NCBI GenBank assembly: GCA_023375675.1
Contig: JALQBC010000036.1
Coordinates: forward strand, 248,001-312,000
Source of the DNA: Cytospora piceicola
Taxonomy: Eukaryota > Ascomycota > Sordariomycetes > Diaporthales > Cytosporaceae
DNA: 64,000 bases
Direction of reading: 5' to 3'
This document shows positions 33,004-43,441 of the stretch, piece after piece. Below the pieces are notes generated by a model, which was not told where the DNA came from, ran no database searches, and saw only the letters and a program-made list of their open reading frames with translations. The translations under genes were made by a program, and so were the position numbers. Numbering within the stretch: position 1 is the first letter of the stretch; every line of letters starts with the position of its first letter.

Positions 33004-34792
33004 GACATTGAACCATGGCCATCTCACAACATGAGACCCAGGATGGCACCACTCTCAACTCGACTGCCACATTACGTTTTCTGAACCACCCATCAGATCG
33101 GCATTGCTTTTTCTTTTTCCAATACGTTTTCCAGAGAGCTTCTCTGGCATGTTGCCGCTCTCCGCATATATGAGAGGGAGGGACCATGATTGACCACATC
33201 GCCAGGCACTCGATGTGTTTGCTGGCAACTTGCTCTGAACCTGTCCTACCATATACTCTCCATATTGGGCTCCTCTGGATGGTACCCGACGTTGAATCGC
33301 ATCACGTTCTATGAAACCTGGAATCTCAGCACCCGAATATATCAATCATTCTTTCGGAAGCAGCAGGCTGAGTATAATTTGATAGTGATAGCACACAAGC
33401 GTTTCTGCTTCGAGGTTCTTATGATTTATGACCCCACAATATTATCAGCGTGTTTGGTTTCATTTCGGGCTGGAGTGTGGATTGCAGTCGGCGGGCCCTT
33501 TATATTTTACTATGATCTTTTTGGCTATGTTATCAGGTTTCGCCCCTTCGTCTCGATCAGATACAATCGGTCGGGGTCGACAATATGTTGATTAAACACG
33601 ATTACAAACTTTGATAGGTTGGACAGTATTCCAGTTCCAGAGTTTCTGCGCAATACGAAACTGGTAGGTGTTCAAAGTGTTTGTGATGGTAGCAAGGTGC
33701 AGTATGGGAAAAATACGGGCATAAAGGTCAGTCACAATCACATGCATACCGCAATCACAAGAGTGCGCGGGTGGGTCTGTCCACCAGGGCAGGGGCATTC
33801 ACAGTGCCAGCTTGTGACGCTTAGGCCCTGTCTTTTGTAAAGTACCTTCTAAACCTGGGGTAGACATCGGCATACTGTCTGACTATATGCAAACGATCGC
33901 CAGCCTTTCCCGTCTGCCTTTCCCGTTTGCAACTATTCCATGTGGCACTTGTTCCGTCTTCTGCGTCTAACAACTCTCGTTGAGCAACATCGATTTCTTT
34001 TGATTTCACCAGCAAGAGAGTTGAGGCGTGCTTCACACGATTGCCGACTTTACGCGACCAGGTATCTACACAGCACTTGAGTAGGTAGGTAACTTTACCC
34101 ACTACTCGAGTAGGTACTTACCAAAGTACCTCGGTACTGTTAGCCCCGGCAGTTGCCGTCACCCCTCCTCCACCTCCACACTCTTCGTCCCCATCGCCAG
34201 AGAAAAGAGGAGCACGTCTGCTCTTTCCATAGGATCTTCACCTCAAACCCCCACCGCTTTCTGCAGGGCACCAGCTATCAAACCCACCTACTTAGTATTG
34301 AGAGCTTCGCACCCAGGTCTGGTCATTTTGCTTGGCCCCCATTATCGCAACCCTGATCTACCACGCACGGTCTGACGCGCAAACGATCTCGGGAAACCGC
34401 GTGACGTTATTTCACTGTTTGCAACCACACAACGTCTATCAGGCTGTTCTGTCTATCCCAACCTCTTCGCTCGGCAATGCAATCTGTCACTCTACATCAA
34501 CGACAAGGGTCTCGAAGCGTCACATTCGAGGTCAGCATTACTATTTAGAATTCACATTGGATGACTTTTGGCGCCAACATATTCTTGTACGAGAAACCGC
34601 CGTGACTGTTTTGCTCACTGTTTGCTCACTGTTCGCGGGGCTGACACTGATGAAGTCTGGATCCGATATCTTGGCCGCCTTGAAACTGTAACTGAGAGTC
34701 TGGTTCTTGAGTGGTACAACGAACAATCCTCCGCCACAATCACCATTCGCTTTGGTGTTGTGGTTCGCTTCGAAGCAGCACCACGAACTACC
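33004..34792. other. Intergenic, long leader of the F-box gene
   Basis: This 1.8-kb region holds only short ORFs and one motif cluster (34077-34136). The F-box frame is open upstream of its first ATG back to about 34568 but has no ATG there, so this is read as leader. Confidence 0.45.
34077..34136. repeat. GTAGGTAGGT / AGTAGGTACTTACC motif cluster
   Basis: About 60 bp with four copies of GTAGGT or GTACCT type units in both orientations, of the same motif class as the clusters at 20866 and 47297. Confidence 0.6.
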
Positions 34793-37639
34793 ATGTCCGA
34801 CTCCGCGAATCCACCTCCTCGACGACCTGCTAAACGACGCAGAATGTCCGCAAGCCCGCCTGCATCTGGGTCGGCTTCGGGCGCAGTCGCTGCGCCGCAA
34901 CCATCTGCTTCCACATCCACGACCTCCCACTCGAGCTCTTCGCAGTCTAACCCTGCTTTCTCTCCTTTCGGAGACATCGACAATGTCCAACCGGAGCTGG
35001 CACCCGTATCTACCACATGCGCCCGACAGCCTTACCGTGCTATATGGCCTGATCAAATCGTGCCAGTTGAGATCTTCAACTTGATCATTCAGCACCTTGA
35101 TCGCACCGACATCCAAGCTATGCGGCTAGTGAATCGCGAGTTTGATTCGAAGCTCGCCGACCGCTTCTTCCGACATGTTGTCGTACCATTCCGACCCGAG
35201 TTTGAGGCGTTGTATGGCACACTGAACATCAACATGGGCGTGGTAATCGACCAACAGAAGTATGGCCTGGTGTTGAAGAAGAAACCTGAAGACATAGGCA
35301 CGATCGAGGATGGTCGGAGTGAGCCTGGTCAGGCAAGCCCTGCAACCAGGGACGAGGATTCTTTGCTATCGGACGGTTACCGAGTATTTGAGCAATTCGG
35401 CCCAACTCATATCAAGAAATTTGCTCTAGCCCTTGAGCTTGACGAGAAAGACCTGGCTTGTCCGCCTGTCAAACTCAACCAGCAAATCATACCAGCTCCA
35501 TGGGGCTTGTATCGATGGCCGATTCTGGACTACCAGCGCTTCTCCCAACTCGAGGGTTTGGAGAAGATGGCAGATGAGACCCAGCACATGAAAAAGGCGT
35601 TCCAATTCCTGAGCAAAGTCAGTGAGATGGGTATCTCGTGTGATGCTGGATTAGGGTACCTGCAAGGCCCAGATACCAATCGCCTATGTCGTCGACTTCA
35701 GCCGTCCGTGTTTCGGCCTGCAATCTACAACAGCTCTGAGCCCGAGATTAATTTGGCCTGCGAAGAGGATAAAGATCGGTCCCTAAGCCTTGTGATCTTG
35801 AAGCAAATGGCCATGAATGCTGGATATGATTCCAACGAGTGGCCCAGGGCCGTGCTGCGTCTACTCGAAGACGAGGGTCGTGCTGTCAAGTGGGTTGAGC
35901 GGATGTCGTCCTCAGGAAATGTATCCCACGAACGCGTTCCTCTCTGCAAAGTCACTGACGATACGACGAAGGAGGACATAATTGAGCTAATCGAGGAGTT
36001 GGTCAACGATGATGATCCGGAGAACACCACCAACGCCGCGCATGCTCGAGCTTTCGGGCTCACCCCAAACAATCTCACCGCCTCGCAGGCAGAGATGCTC
36101 CTTGAGCTCGAATGGGCGCACCGCGCCCTGATGGAGTCCTACGTCATTGCGGTAATGGACAATAAGGACTACTTTCAAAGTTTGCGAAAGCTGACCATTG
36201 CACGCTGCCCTGGACGTCACGTTCCATCCTTGATGAAAGAGGACTTTTGGAAGACGATGACTTGTATTGACACATTCCATTTGGGCGTTATCCCGGACTG
36301 GCGCGAGGTCACCAAGGATGAGACAGGCGCAATTTCCCAGAGACGTGTCAGCCCCGTCAACTCTTACGACACTGTCTTCCAGCTTTTGCACAATTTTGTC
36401 GGTGCACAGAAGCACATCAAGCATGTTTCTTTCGAATGGATCTGTGGAGGGGAATTCGCCGTGGGAAAGAGTCAGCGTGACCGGTACATACTACCGGCCC
36501 CTGTACTTGCGGATGCGTCCGAGATGGCTCGTGTACAACACGACTTCGGAGAAGATGATGTACTAAACCTTCCCTTCGTCGAGAGGCTGTCTCTCAAGAA
36601 CTGCTGGATTGCCCCAAATGTGTTCTTGAATATCTTCAAACATTTGTCTAAGGAGCACTTGGAGTACCTCGAATTGGAATCTGTCTCGCTGACTGGACCA
36701 CCGTCCTGGACTGCGGTGCCAAGTATCCATCCTGGCGCCCACGGAAAGCCATTGCATTGGCCTTGGCCTCTCTGCGTTGGCGCCGAGCCAGGGAATTGGT
36801 TCCAGCTACAACGGCCCAATGCCGCTAACAACAACGGCCCCGCAAACCACGGCGGCGGCCAGCTTTTCGGTGCTTTCCACCACAATCCACCCCATCCAGG
36901 CGGTCCCCACCAGCCTTTCAACCCTTGGGGTGCATTTCCTGCCTGGGCTCCCCAGCATCAATTTGCTTTTGGTCACCATGGGCCTGGGCCGGTTCCCCTC
37001 AATCACCCCATCGCTCCTGTTCAACCGCATGGGCAGATGACGGCGGACGCTCGATGGCGCTTGTTCTCGTGGCCTCATCTGCTTGCCAGTCTTGACATGT
37101 CGCCTGAAGCGGTTCGAAACCACCTCGAAAACACTGATGCGAACGACCCACACTATCATAACGTGAAGCTGGCCGAGCAACGTTTTTCTGCAAAGTTCAA
37201 GGGCATTCTTGATGACAGAGATGGAACCGGCAGACTGAAGGAAATCCATTTCAAATCCTGCGGATACGCTCTCATTGACTCGCCCAACATTGATAATTGG
37301 AAGATCATACCGGGCGTACCACTCCCGGTCCAGCATAACAATGACCTTTTAGCCCGGCTCAAGGAGCTCGATAGCCAAATGCTGACTTGTGGGGACGGCC
37401 TGCTCGGCAAAGTCCTCAACTACATTCCAGACAGCGAACAGAGATTACTTCGCAATGTATTCGGAGTGGATTTCGGTTGGGAAGGGCTCTACGATGATAT
37501 TGTGAAGCAGGTCGCAGTCGTTGATGGCAATCCAGCCCCAGGCGAAGGTCGTTTCCACGGCGTTGTGTCCCACATTACCGAGAAGGAGAGGGAGAAGCAG
37601 AAAATCAAGGGAAAACAGGTCGAGAAGCACAGTGCCTAG
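34793..37639 (+). CDS. Large F-box protein, followed by an in-frame open continuation
   Basis: Probable substrate-recognition subunit of an SCF ubiquitin ligase; partner and target are unknown. The ATG at 34793 is the first Met of the frame, which is intronless for 948 residues. A basic cluster near residues 10-19 (RRPAKRRRMS) could be a nuclear signal, followed by a Ser/Ala-rich linker. The F-box lies around residues 90-135 (IVPVEIFNLIIQHLDRTDIQAMRLVNREF). A long leucine-containing helical region follows (PFVERLSLKNCWIAPNVF, EHLEYLELESVSL), possibly repeat-like. Residues about 680-750 are rich in Gly, His, Pro and Asn. The frame ends at TAG 37637-37639 but stays open in the same frame for another 141 codons to TAG 38063-38065. 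That continuation has an acidic, Asn/Asp/Gly/Gln-rich composition like a natural C-terminal tail. See the finding on this stop. Confidence 0.82.
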   Translation: MSDSANPPPRRPAKRRRMSASPPASGSASGAVAAPQPSASTSTTSHSSSSQSNPAFSPFGDIDNVQPELAPVSTTCARQPYRAIWPDQIVPVEIFNLIIQHLDRTDIQAMRLVNREFDSKLADRFFRHVVVPFRPEFEALYGTLNINMGVVIDQQKYGLVLKKKPEDIGTIEDGRSEPGQASPATRDEDSLLSDGYRVFEQFGPTHIKKFALALELDEKDLACPPVKLNQQIIPAPWGLYRWPILDYQRFSQLEGLEKMADETQHMKKAFQFLSKVSEMGISCDAGLGYLQGPDTNRLCRRLQPSVFRPAIYNSSEPEINLACEEDKDRSLSLVILKQMAMNAGYDSNEWPRAVLRLLEDEGRAVKWVERMSSSGNVSHERVPLCKVTDDTTKEDIIELIEELVNDDDPENTTNAAHARAFGLTPNNLTASQAEMLLELEWAHRALMESYVIAVMDNKDYFQSLRKLTIARCPGRHVPSLMKEDFWKTMTCIDTFHLGVIPDWREVTKDETGAISQRRVSPVNSYDTVFQLLHNFVGAQKHIKHVSFEWICGGEFAVGKSQRDRYILPAPVLADASEMARVQHDFGEDDVLNLPFVERLSLKNCWIAPNVFLNIFKHLSKEHLEYLELESVSLTGPPSWTAVPSIHPGAHGKPLHWPWPLCVGAEPGNWFQLQRPNAANNNGPANHGGGQLFGAFHHNPPHPGGPHQPFNPWGAFPAWAPQHQFAFGHHGPGPVPLNHPIAPVQPHGQMTADARWRLFSWPHLLASLDMSPEAVRNHLENTDANDPHYHNVKLAEQRFSAKFKGILDDRDGTGRLKEIHFKSCGYALIDSPNIDNWKIIPGVPLPVQHNNDLLARLKELDSQMLTCGDGLLGKVLNYIPDSEQRLLRNVFGVDFGWEGLYDDIVKQVAVVDGNPAPGEGRFHGVVSHITEKEREKQKIKGKQVEKHSA

Positions 37640-38065
37640 AGGGACGTGGAGCCTGCCCCCGAGGGTTCTACGGACGAGGACGAGGGTGGTAATGGGAGTC
37701 AGGATGGCCAGGCGAACGGCGGCGCAGGCGCAAATCAGGATAACAACGAGGATGACTTGGATCCATACGAGAATGAAGATGAGCCACTCATAGAGATCAG
37801 AGGTAGTCATACCTGGAACGGTGCGACAACCCAAGATCAACCGGCGGCTCAAGCGTCGAATTCTTTCGTGCTTGCAATGCACGGAGGTCCTCCGTCCGCT
37901 TCAGCCCCCCCTGACAGTGCACGCGATCTGGGCAGCTACCAGCAAGATGCATCAGCCCAGAATCAGGAAACCCAAAGGCATCCGCGAAATGATGAGCAAA
38001 CGAGGGCGGACCAAGGCGGTGTGGACGACCCCTGGGTACTGACTTCTCCCGAGTATGAGTGGTAG
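37640..38065 (+). other. In-frame continuation downstream of the F-box stop
   Basis: 141 sense codons plus a stop directly follow the TAG of the F-box ORF in the same frame, with no internal stop. The encoded segment is acidic and Gln/Asn-rich (EGSTDEDEGGNGSQDG, DDLDPYENEDEPLIEI) and ends in VDDPWVLTSPEYEW. It has no ATG near its start, so it is unlikely to be a separate gene. It could be a tail lost by a nonsense change, a readthrough extension or 3' untranslated sequence. Confidence 0.5.
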
Positions 38066-39547
38066 TTTGTCGGGTGAACCTGTTGCCAGTGCAGCGGACC
38101 GGGTATGTGTGCGGGAAGTGCGCAACTGGTCACGAAGTCGAATTTGTTCTGCACACTTCGGAGTGAGAAGTGTTATGTTGTTTCTATGGCATTCCGCCGA
38201 GCTAGAAAGAAGCGAGGAGGTTTACAGCGATGCGAAAGCGAGTTCTTGGTGCTTATTAACCATTAAGGATACGGGCCGGATCGAAGGGCCTGGGTCGTCG
38301 GTGAGGGTGTCCTCCAACAGTGACAAGAGGGAGTTCAGAGACGTTCAACCGGGGCAGTCGAAACCGTTCCAACCAAATCATGTTGGCCTATAACGAGCAG
38401 GTGACGCCCCGACATGGGTGTATGGTGGTCAGGGGAGGACACATCAATTCTGGGGCACAACCTTTGTGTATCACTACTATGTAAGATTACGTCTCACCTG
38501 GGTGGGCTGCCTGGGAGTTGCACATCTCCTCTCTGGATAGCGGCGTCTGAGACGACACTGCACATGTGCCTGTTCGGGATGGGGCGGGATGATCTCGTGT
38601 CGGCAGGGTCGCCTGGGGGTCAACATACAAATATTCCTTCCCCTGTTGTGGGTTGCAGTCATGACAAAATTGTCTTAGGCGAGGTACAGTAACTGGTATT
38701 GCGAAGAACTCCGGCATAGCAATGACTGTGTTGACCTGGGTGATGTACATGTCCTGTCTCGTAATACCATATGGATGTATGTATCCTTTGGTCACTGGCC
38801 TTTATCCGGACGGCAGTTGCTAGGTGTAAAGCATGGTGTTCGCATACTGTTCGGATGGTCGTTGGTATCCTGGCTCGGAAGTATGCCGCACGTAGATTCG
38901 CGACTCAATACTGTCGTACCCTCGCCGCTCAGTTGCCAACTGTAATTGAGTTGGCATAAGAGTGTTGCAGGCGTATATGGTGTATAATCCGAGTGGGCAC
39001 AGTCGCCGATGGCTAGGTATCTGCTTGTATGACTCGTCGGCGCAGTGTCGCTTTCTCCTTTTTTTTTTTTTTTTTTTTGGCACGCAGATTAGCATGTGCG
39101 CGTGCCCGTCGTACTCCGTTGAATCAGCCGTTCACCATATATCACAGCAACGACGTCAGACACGAGACATATGGGGGCCTGATGTTCGGTAAAGATCGCA
39201 CTTTCTTGCCTTGGTCTATTTGCCTCTTCCGAGGTGGGCTGTGTTTCCCGTTAAAGTACTCTTCAGCCGCTCATTTCTCGTCTGTCTGGACCGGGCCCTT
39301 ATTACCATCATGAACGGGAATTCGCAGAATGTCCTTGGTATTCGGGAAAATTCATTCATGATTTTTATCCGTCTTGTGGATATTTTTTGCATGCCAGACC
39401 GTTACTGCCCGAAATGCCATGCCTCATACACCGATCCCAGAAAAAGCGAAGCAGTCCGTCCCTTTGCACGAAAGTCCATATGTTTGATCGCCCCGAAAAA
39501 AGCCATCAATCAGTCCATCACAACACCATCAGGCCCACCCGGGTCAT
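38066..39547. other. Intergenic, no gene recognised
   Basis: The convergent 3' regions of the F-box gene and RPL17 occupy this 1.5 kb. A 20-nt poly-T run lies at 39059-39078. ORFs are all short. Confidence 0.5.
39059..39078. repeat. Poly-T tract of 20
   Basis: Twenty consecutive T residues on the plus strand between the F-box gene and RPL17. It could be a simple homopolymer or the trace of a poly(A) tail on the minus strand, but no retroposed gene is visible beside it. Confidence 0.9.
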
Positions 39548-40611
39548 TTAGGCGGAGGTGATGGCCTTGTGAACGCGAGCACCACGCTGCCTGGAGTTCA
39601 GGCGGTCCTCACGGCCAACAACAGCCTCAGACTTCTGGACAACCTCCTCAGCCTCGGTGAGGATAAGCTCAATGTGGCAGGGGTTGGACATGTAAGGGTT
39701 GATCTATACAGCGAATGTCAGCAAAATCGCTTCGTGGGGATCACTCAAGGATCGTCGAGTTTGTTTCGGTTTGTAACGTACACGACCGTGGGCACGGTAA
39801 GTTCGTCGGCGCTGCTTGGGGGCCTGGTTGACCTGGATGTGCTTGACGATCAGGGCGCCGGTGTCGAGACCCTTGGAGTCGGCGTTGGACTCGGCGTTCT
39901 TGAGGAGCTGGAGCAGGAACTCGGCGGACTTCACGGGCCACCTAGCGCGGGAGACACCCCACTGCTTGCCTATACATCGTGACGTCTGTCAGCATTCATG
40001 TCCTCTGCGCAATATGTAATGTTTTCCTCCGATCGTCGGTTGTTCGCTTCGTGGTATTCCCAAGGATTCTTCGCATTGGTCCCCGATTTCCCAGCTCTTG
40101 CAAGCGCCTGACTAGAGTTCTCCTCTTGGCGTCTGATTTCACATCCTGGTGATAGGTGTAGGAAAGTCCGGATTCGTGAGTTCGTTCGTACCTTGCGCAG
40201 TGCGGCCGATGGAGCCAGCGTAGCGGCGCATGGCAACAGCCTCCTTCTTCTCCTTGACGTTCTCGAGGAACTTCACGGCGCGCTGCAGCTTCCAGCCATT
40301 GATGGCCTGGGCGGTCTCGCGGGTGTTCTTGAAGGAAACCCGGAGGTAGGCACCACGGGCCTTGGCCGACTTGGAGGGCACGATCTCGGTGGCAGCGTAG
40401 CGAACCTATCGAGGAAAAAGGTCAATGTCAAAATTCCCCGGGTTGTATTTCCAACAATCGTTCCCCCATGTTGTCTTGTCGCGACTCCCAATTTCCCCAA
40501 TGAGACTCGTGTATACACATTCATTCATTCGGTTTTGTCCAGAACTTCAAGACGACGGCAACGGTCCAATATGGAAATCGAAAAATCGCAGATTCGGGCT
40601 GTACTCACCAT
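39548..40611 (-). CDS. RPL17: 60S ribosomal protein L17 (uL22)
   Basis: Component of the cytosolic large ribosomal subunit that lines the peptide exit tunnel. Four exons on the minus strand: 40611-40609, 40405-40192, 39969-39782 and 39703-39548. Exon 1 is just the ATG. Introns are 203, 222 and 78 nt (GTGAGT, GTACGA and GTACGT donors). The spliced product is 186 residues, close to yeast L17 (184). Sequence marks are [68 protein letters not shown] and the C-terminal [17 protein letters not shown]. Long first introns directly after the start codon are common in ribosomal protein genes and often affect expression. It diverges from the fibrillarin gene. Confidence 0.97.
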
Positions 40612-41058
40612 CTTGACGGATTGTTGTGGAGATGGTGTCGTCGTTGGGTGATGGGTGGTCGTCTACGGTCTGGTCGTCGCTAGAAGTTTTTTGCTGGTTT
40701 GGGGGACGCTCTCTCCTTCCCGGTCAGACCTGTGGGCAGCCCGGCGAAATATTCTTGCGCTCCATCCAACTCCAGCCAGTCAAACAACGCTTAGGTGCCC
40801 CACCTGGTCAAAGCCTGCCGGAGCTAGGCGTGGGGTACCTTGGTACCTACTGACCCCGGCCTCGAAAATTTTCCAACTTTTTTTTTGCGCGAAGCTCTTG
40901 AAGTCTCTGGTTTGGAACGACGCTGCAAACAAGCTGCAATAGAATCGACACTACATCCTCACAAACTCTACGGGTATCCCTCTACTGGTCCCGTTGCAGC
41001 AACCAGTGTCAAACCAGACCTTTAGGCCTTGATTCTTAAATCTCAATTCAAATTTACA
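40612..41058. promoter_or_regulatory. Putative bidirectional promoter of RPL17 and NOP1
   Basis: 447 bp separate the two start codons. The spacer has a T-rich tract (40879-40886), a palindromic GGTACCTTGGTACC unit near 40834-40848 and several GTCGTC/GGTCGTC units near the RPL17 side. Promoter function is inferred from the divergent ribosome-related gene pair. Confidence 0.5.
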
Positions 41059-42289
41059 ATGGCCTTTATTCCCAGAGGACGAGGTGGTGGTGACCGTGGA
41101 GGTCGTGGAGGTGGTGGCTTCCGTGGCGGTGGTGACCGCGGTGGACGTGGAGGTGGTTTCCGTGGAGGCGGTGGTGACCGCGGTGGTCGTGGCGGTGGTT
41201 TCCGTGGTAATTACTGCCTGATATCGACATTCCCTTCGCGACCTGGCTAACATCAATCAAGGCGGCGGCCGTGGAGCTCCTATGGGCAGAGGCCGTGGAG
41301 GCCCACCTCGTGGAGGACGTGGAGGTCGCGGCGGTGCACCTGGCGGTGCCCGGGGTGGAAAGAAGATGATCGTGGTACGTCTGGAACAACCATATTCTCC
41401 TCGACCCGAACTCTTTGCATCGAAGTGAAGCTCATGCGATTTCTTTAGGAACCCCACCGACACGGCGGCGTCTTCGTCGTCCGCGGCGGCAAGGAAGATC
41501 TGCTCGCCACCGCCAACCTTACCCCCGGCGAGAGCGTCTACAACGAGAAGCGTGTTTCCATTGAGAACGACAAGGCCCAGGACGGCACCACCACCAAGAC
41601 CGAGTACCGTATCTGGAACCCCTTCCGATCTAAGTTGGCTGCCGGTATCCTGGGTGGTCTCGAGACCATCTACATCAAGCCCGGCTCCAAGGCCCTTTAC
41701 CTTGGTGCTGCTTCCGGAACTTCGGTCTCCCACGTTGCCGATATCGTTGGACCTACCGGAACTGTCTACGCCGTCGAGTTCTCCCACCGTTCCGGCCGTG
41801 ACCTGATCAACATGGCTACTCGCCGCACAAACGTTGTTCCCATTGTTGAGGATGCTCGTCAACCTCTCAAGTACCGTATGCTTGTCGACATGGTCGACTT
41901 CATCTTCGCTGAGTAAGTCGCTACAGCCTACACTTCTTCCGAGGATCTATATTAACATGTTGCAGTGTTGCCCAACCTGACCAAGCCCGTATTGTCGCCC
42001 TGAACGCCAAGCTGTTCCTGAAGCAGGGTGGTGGTATGCTCATCTCCATCAAGGCAAACTGCATTGACTCCACTGCGCCACCCGAGCAAGTCTTCGCCGC
42101 CGAGGTAGAGAAGTTGAGACAGGAGAAGTTCTTCCCCAAGGAACAGCTCACTCTTGAGCCTTACGAGAGAGATCACGCTGTAAGTACCACTCCTGCCCGT
42201 CTCAACAACAAACGTCAAGACCGGTCACTGACAACAACAAACTACAGATGGTCTCAGCTGTCTACAGGCAGAAGGATTTCGAGGGTTGA
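41059..42289 (+). CDS. NOP1: Fibrillarin, rRNA 2'-O-methyltransferase
   Basis: Catalytic subunit of box C/D snoRNPs, which methylates ribose 2'-OH groups of pre-rRNA in the nucleolus and also methylates a histone H2A glutamine in other eukaryotes. Five exons: 41059-41206, 41262-41374, 41449-41912, 41966-42179 and 42248-42289. Introns are 53-74 nt; the product is 326 residues. The N-terminal GAR domain (residues about 6-85) consists of RGG and FRGG repeats. The methyltransferase part has [29 protein letters not shown], the SAM motif [30 protein letters not shown], then [16 protein letters not shown] across an intron and KANCIDST. The last exon encodes only 13 residues ([13 protein letters not shown]), matching the usual fibrillarin C-terminus. 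Confidence 0.97.
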
Positions 42290-43441
42290 TCTAATAGAAT
42301 GTGAGGTCAACGTGCTCTCTTCCATTGCTATTTCATGATTTCAGGGTGTTCTGTCGGTTGGATGGCTTTTTCCTCGAGTTGGCATGGGCGAAGGACGGCG
42401 TTCAAGGGCATCAGTCAGGCTTTCAATACGTGTAATACAACACGTCTGTTCTACTACTTTCTCCGTGGGCACGGTAGACCCAACAAAAAAATGTCGAGAT
42501 ATCTTGTGAGCTTCACGACCCGGCCCTGCCATCCAGTCTGATCCTCTATGCTACGGTCGACCTCGAGAGGTCGGGAAAGAGTCAAGAAGGGAGGTTAGAG
42601 CATGCCAAAGGAGGCGGAGGAAGCCGCGGTACCGGAGACTTGCCAGAGAGGGGGCACCTGAATGAATTGAGTTTACTGTCTGTTCGAAGCTCATCTGGCG
42701 TAACTGGCAGCGCGACCGGCTTTGTCGGGGTACAGACTCCTCTGATGTCCACTCTATAGGTTCACGCCGTCAGTTCGAAGTAATAAAGTTTATACGAGTT
42801 CCAATATCGTCAATTTGTAGGCTCGATATTCAATGTCCGTCTAATATCCCAACTCCTAGAAGCACCGAGTACTGTTGACAAGATTTCTTTGCAGACGAAG
42901 GACTGAGACTTACATGACCCTTGAGTTTATGTCTCTTTGGCCTTCCAAGGTTATCATCGCTGTGTGGACATTTCCAGTCTGGACACCCCACCCTAACAAA
43001 GATTTTCCCCCGTAGGTTGAACCGAATCCTCTTTCAAATGCATAGCCCATCTGCTGAGGCAATCCTAGACATTTGGCCCGCCATCTCGTCACCCCTGTAC
43101 AAAACCGCACCACATTTTTATCCAGAGAGCATTTCTGAACTGAGACCATCCACGAAAACCAGGCACGCCAACAATGCGTTTTTCATTGAGGAATGGTCCC
43201 CCACTGCCGTAACTGACCCTGAAGTCCACCCCCACTCGCTCCCGGGTGAACAGGAGTCGGCGTCACGGGACGAGGTCCGGTCTTGTTGCTGGGTTCCTCT
43301 GGTGGCGTGAGCGGTGATGCAACATTGTGATCGTGTTCGAAGGCCGACGGCGAGAGGAGACGGTCCTGCGGGGACTGCGGCTCCCGGGTGGCCCCAGTGT
43401 CCTGCCTGAGTGCTGTGGTTGGCGTCTGTCGTTGTGCCGCG
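42290..43441. other. Intergenic, convergent 3' ends
   Basis: This 1.15 kb between NOP1 (plus) and the GC-rich orphan (minus) holds short ORFs only. No repeat stands out. Confidence 0.5.

Noticed and set aside
37511..37639. Possible intron removing the F-box TAG
   Set aside because: The only phase-correct donor is GTCGCA, far from consensus, and it would delete a protein-like segment; other donors break the frame.
39059..39078. Poly-T run as the tail of a retroposed element
   Set aside because: No reverse-transcriptase fragment, processed gene copy or target-site duplication is visible next to it.
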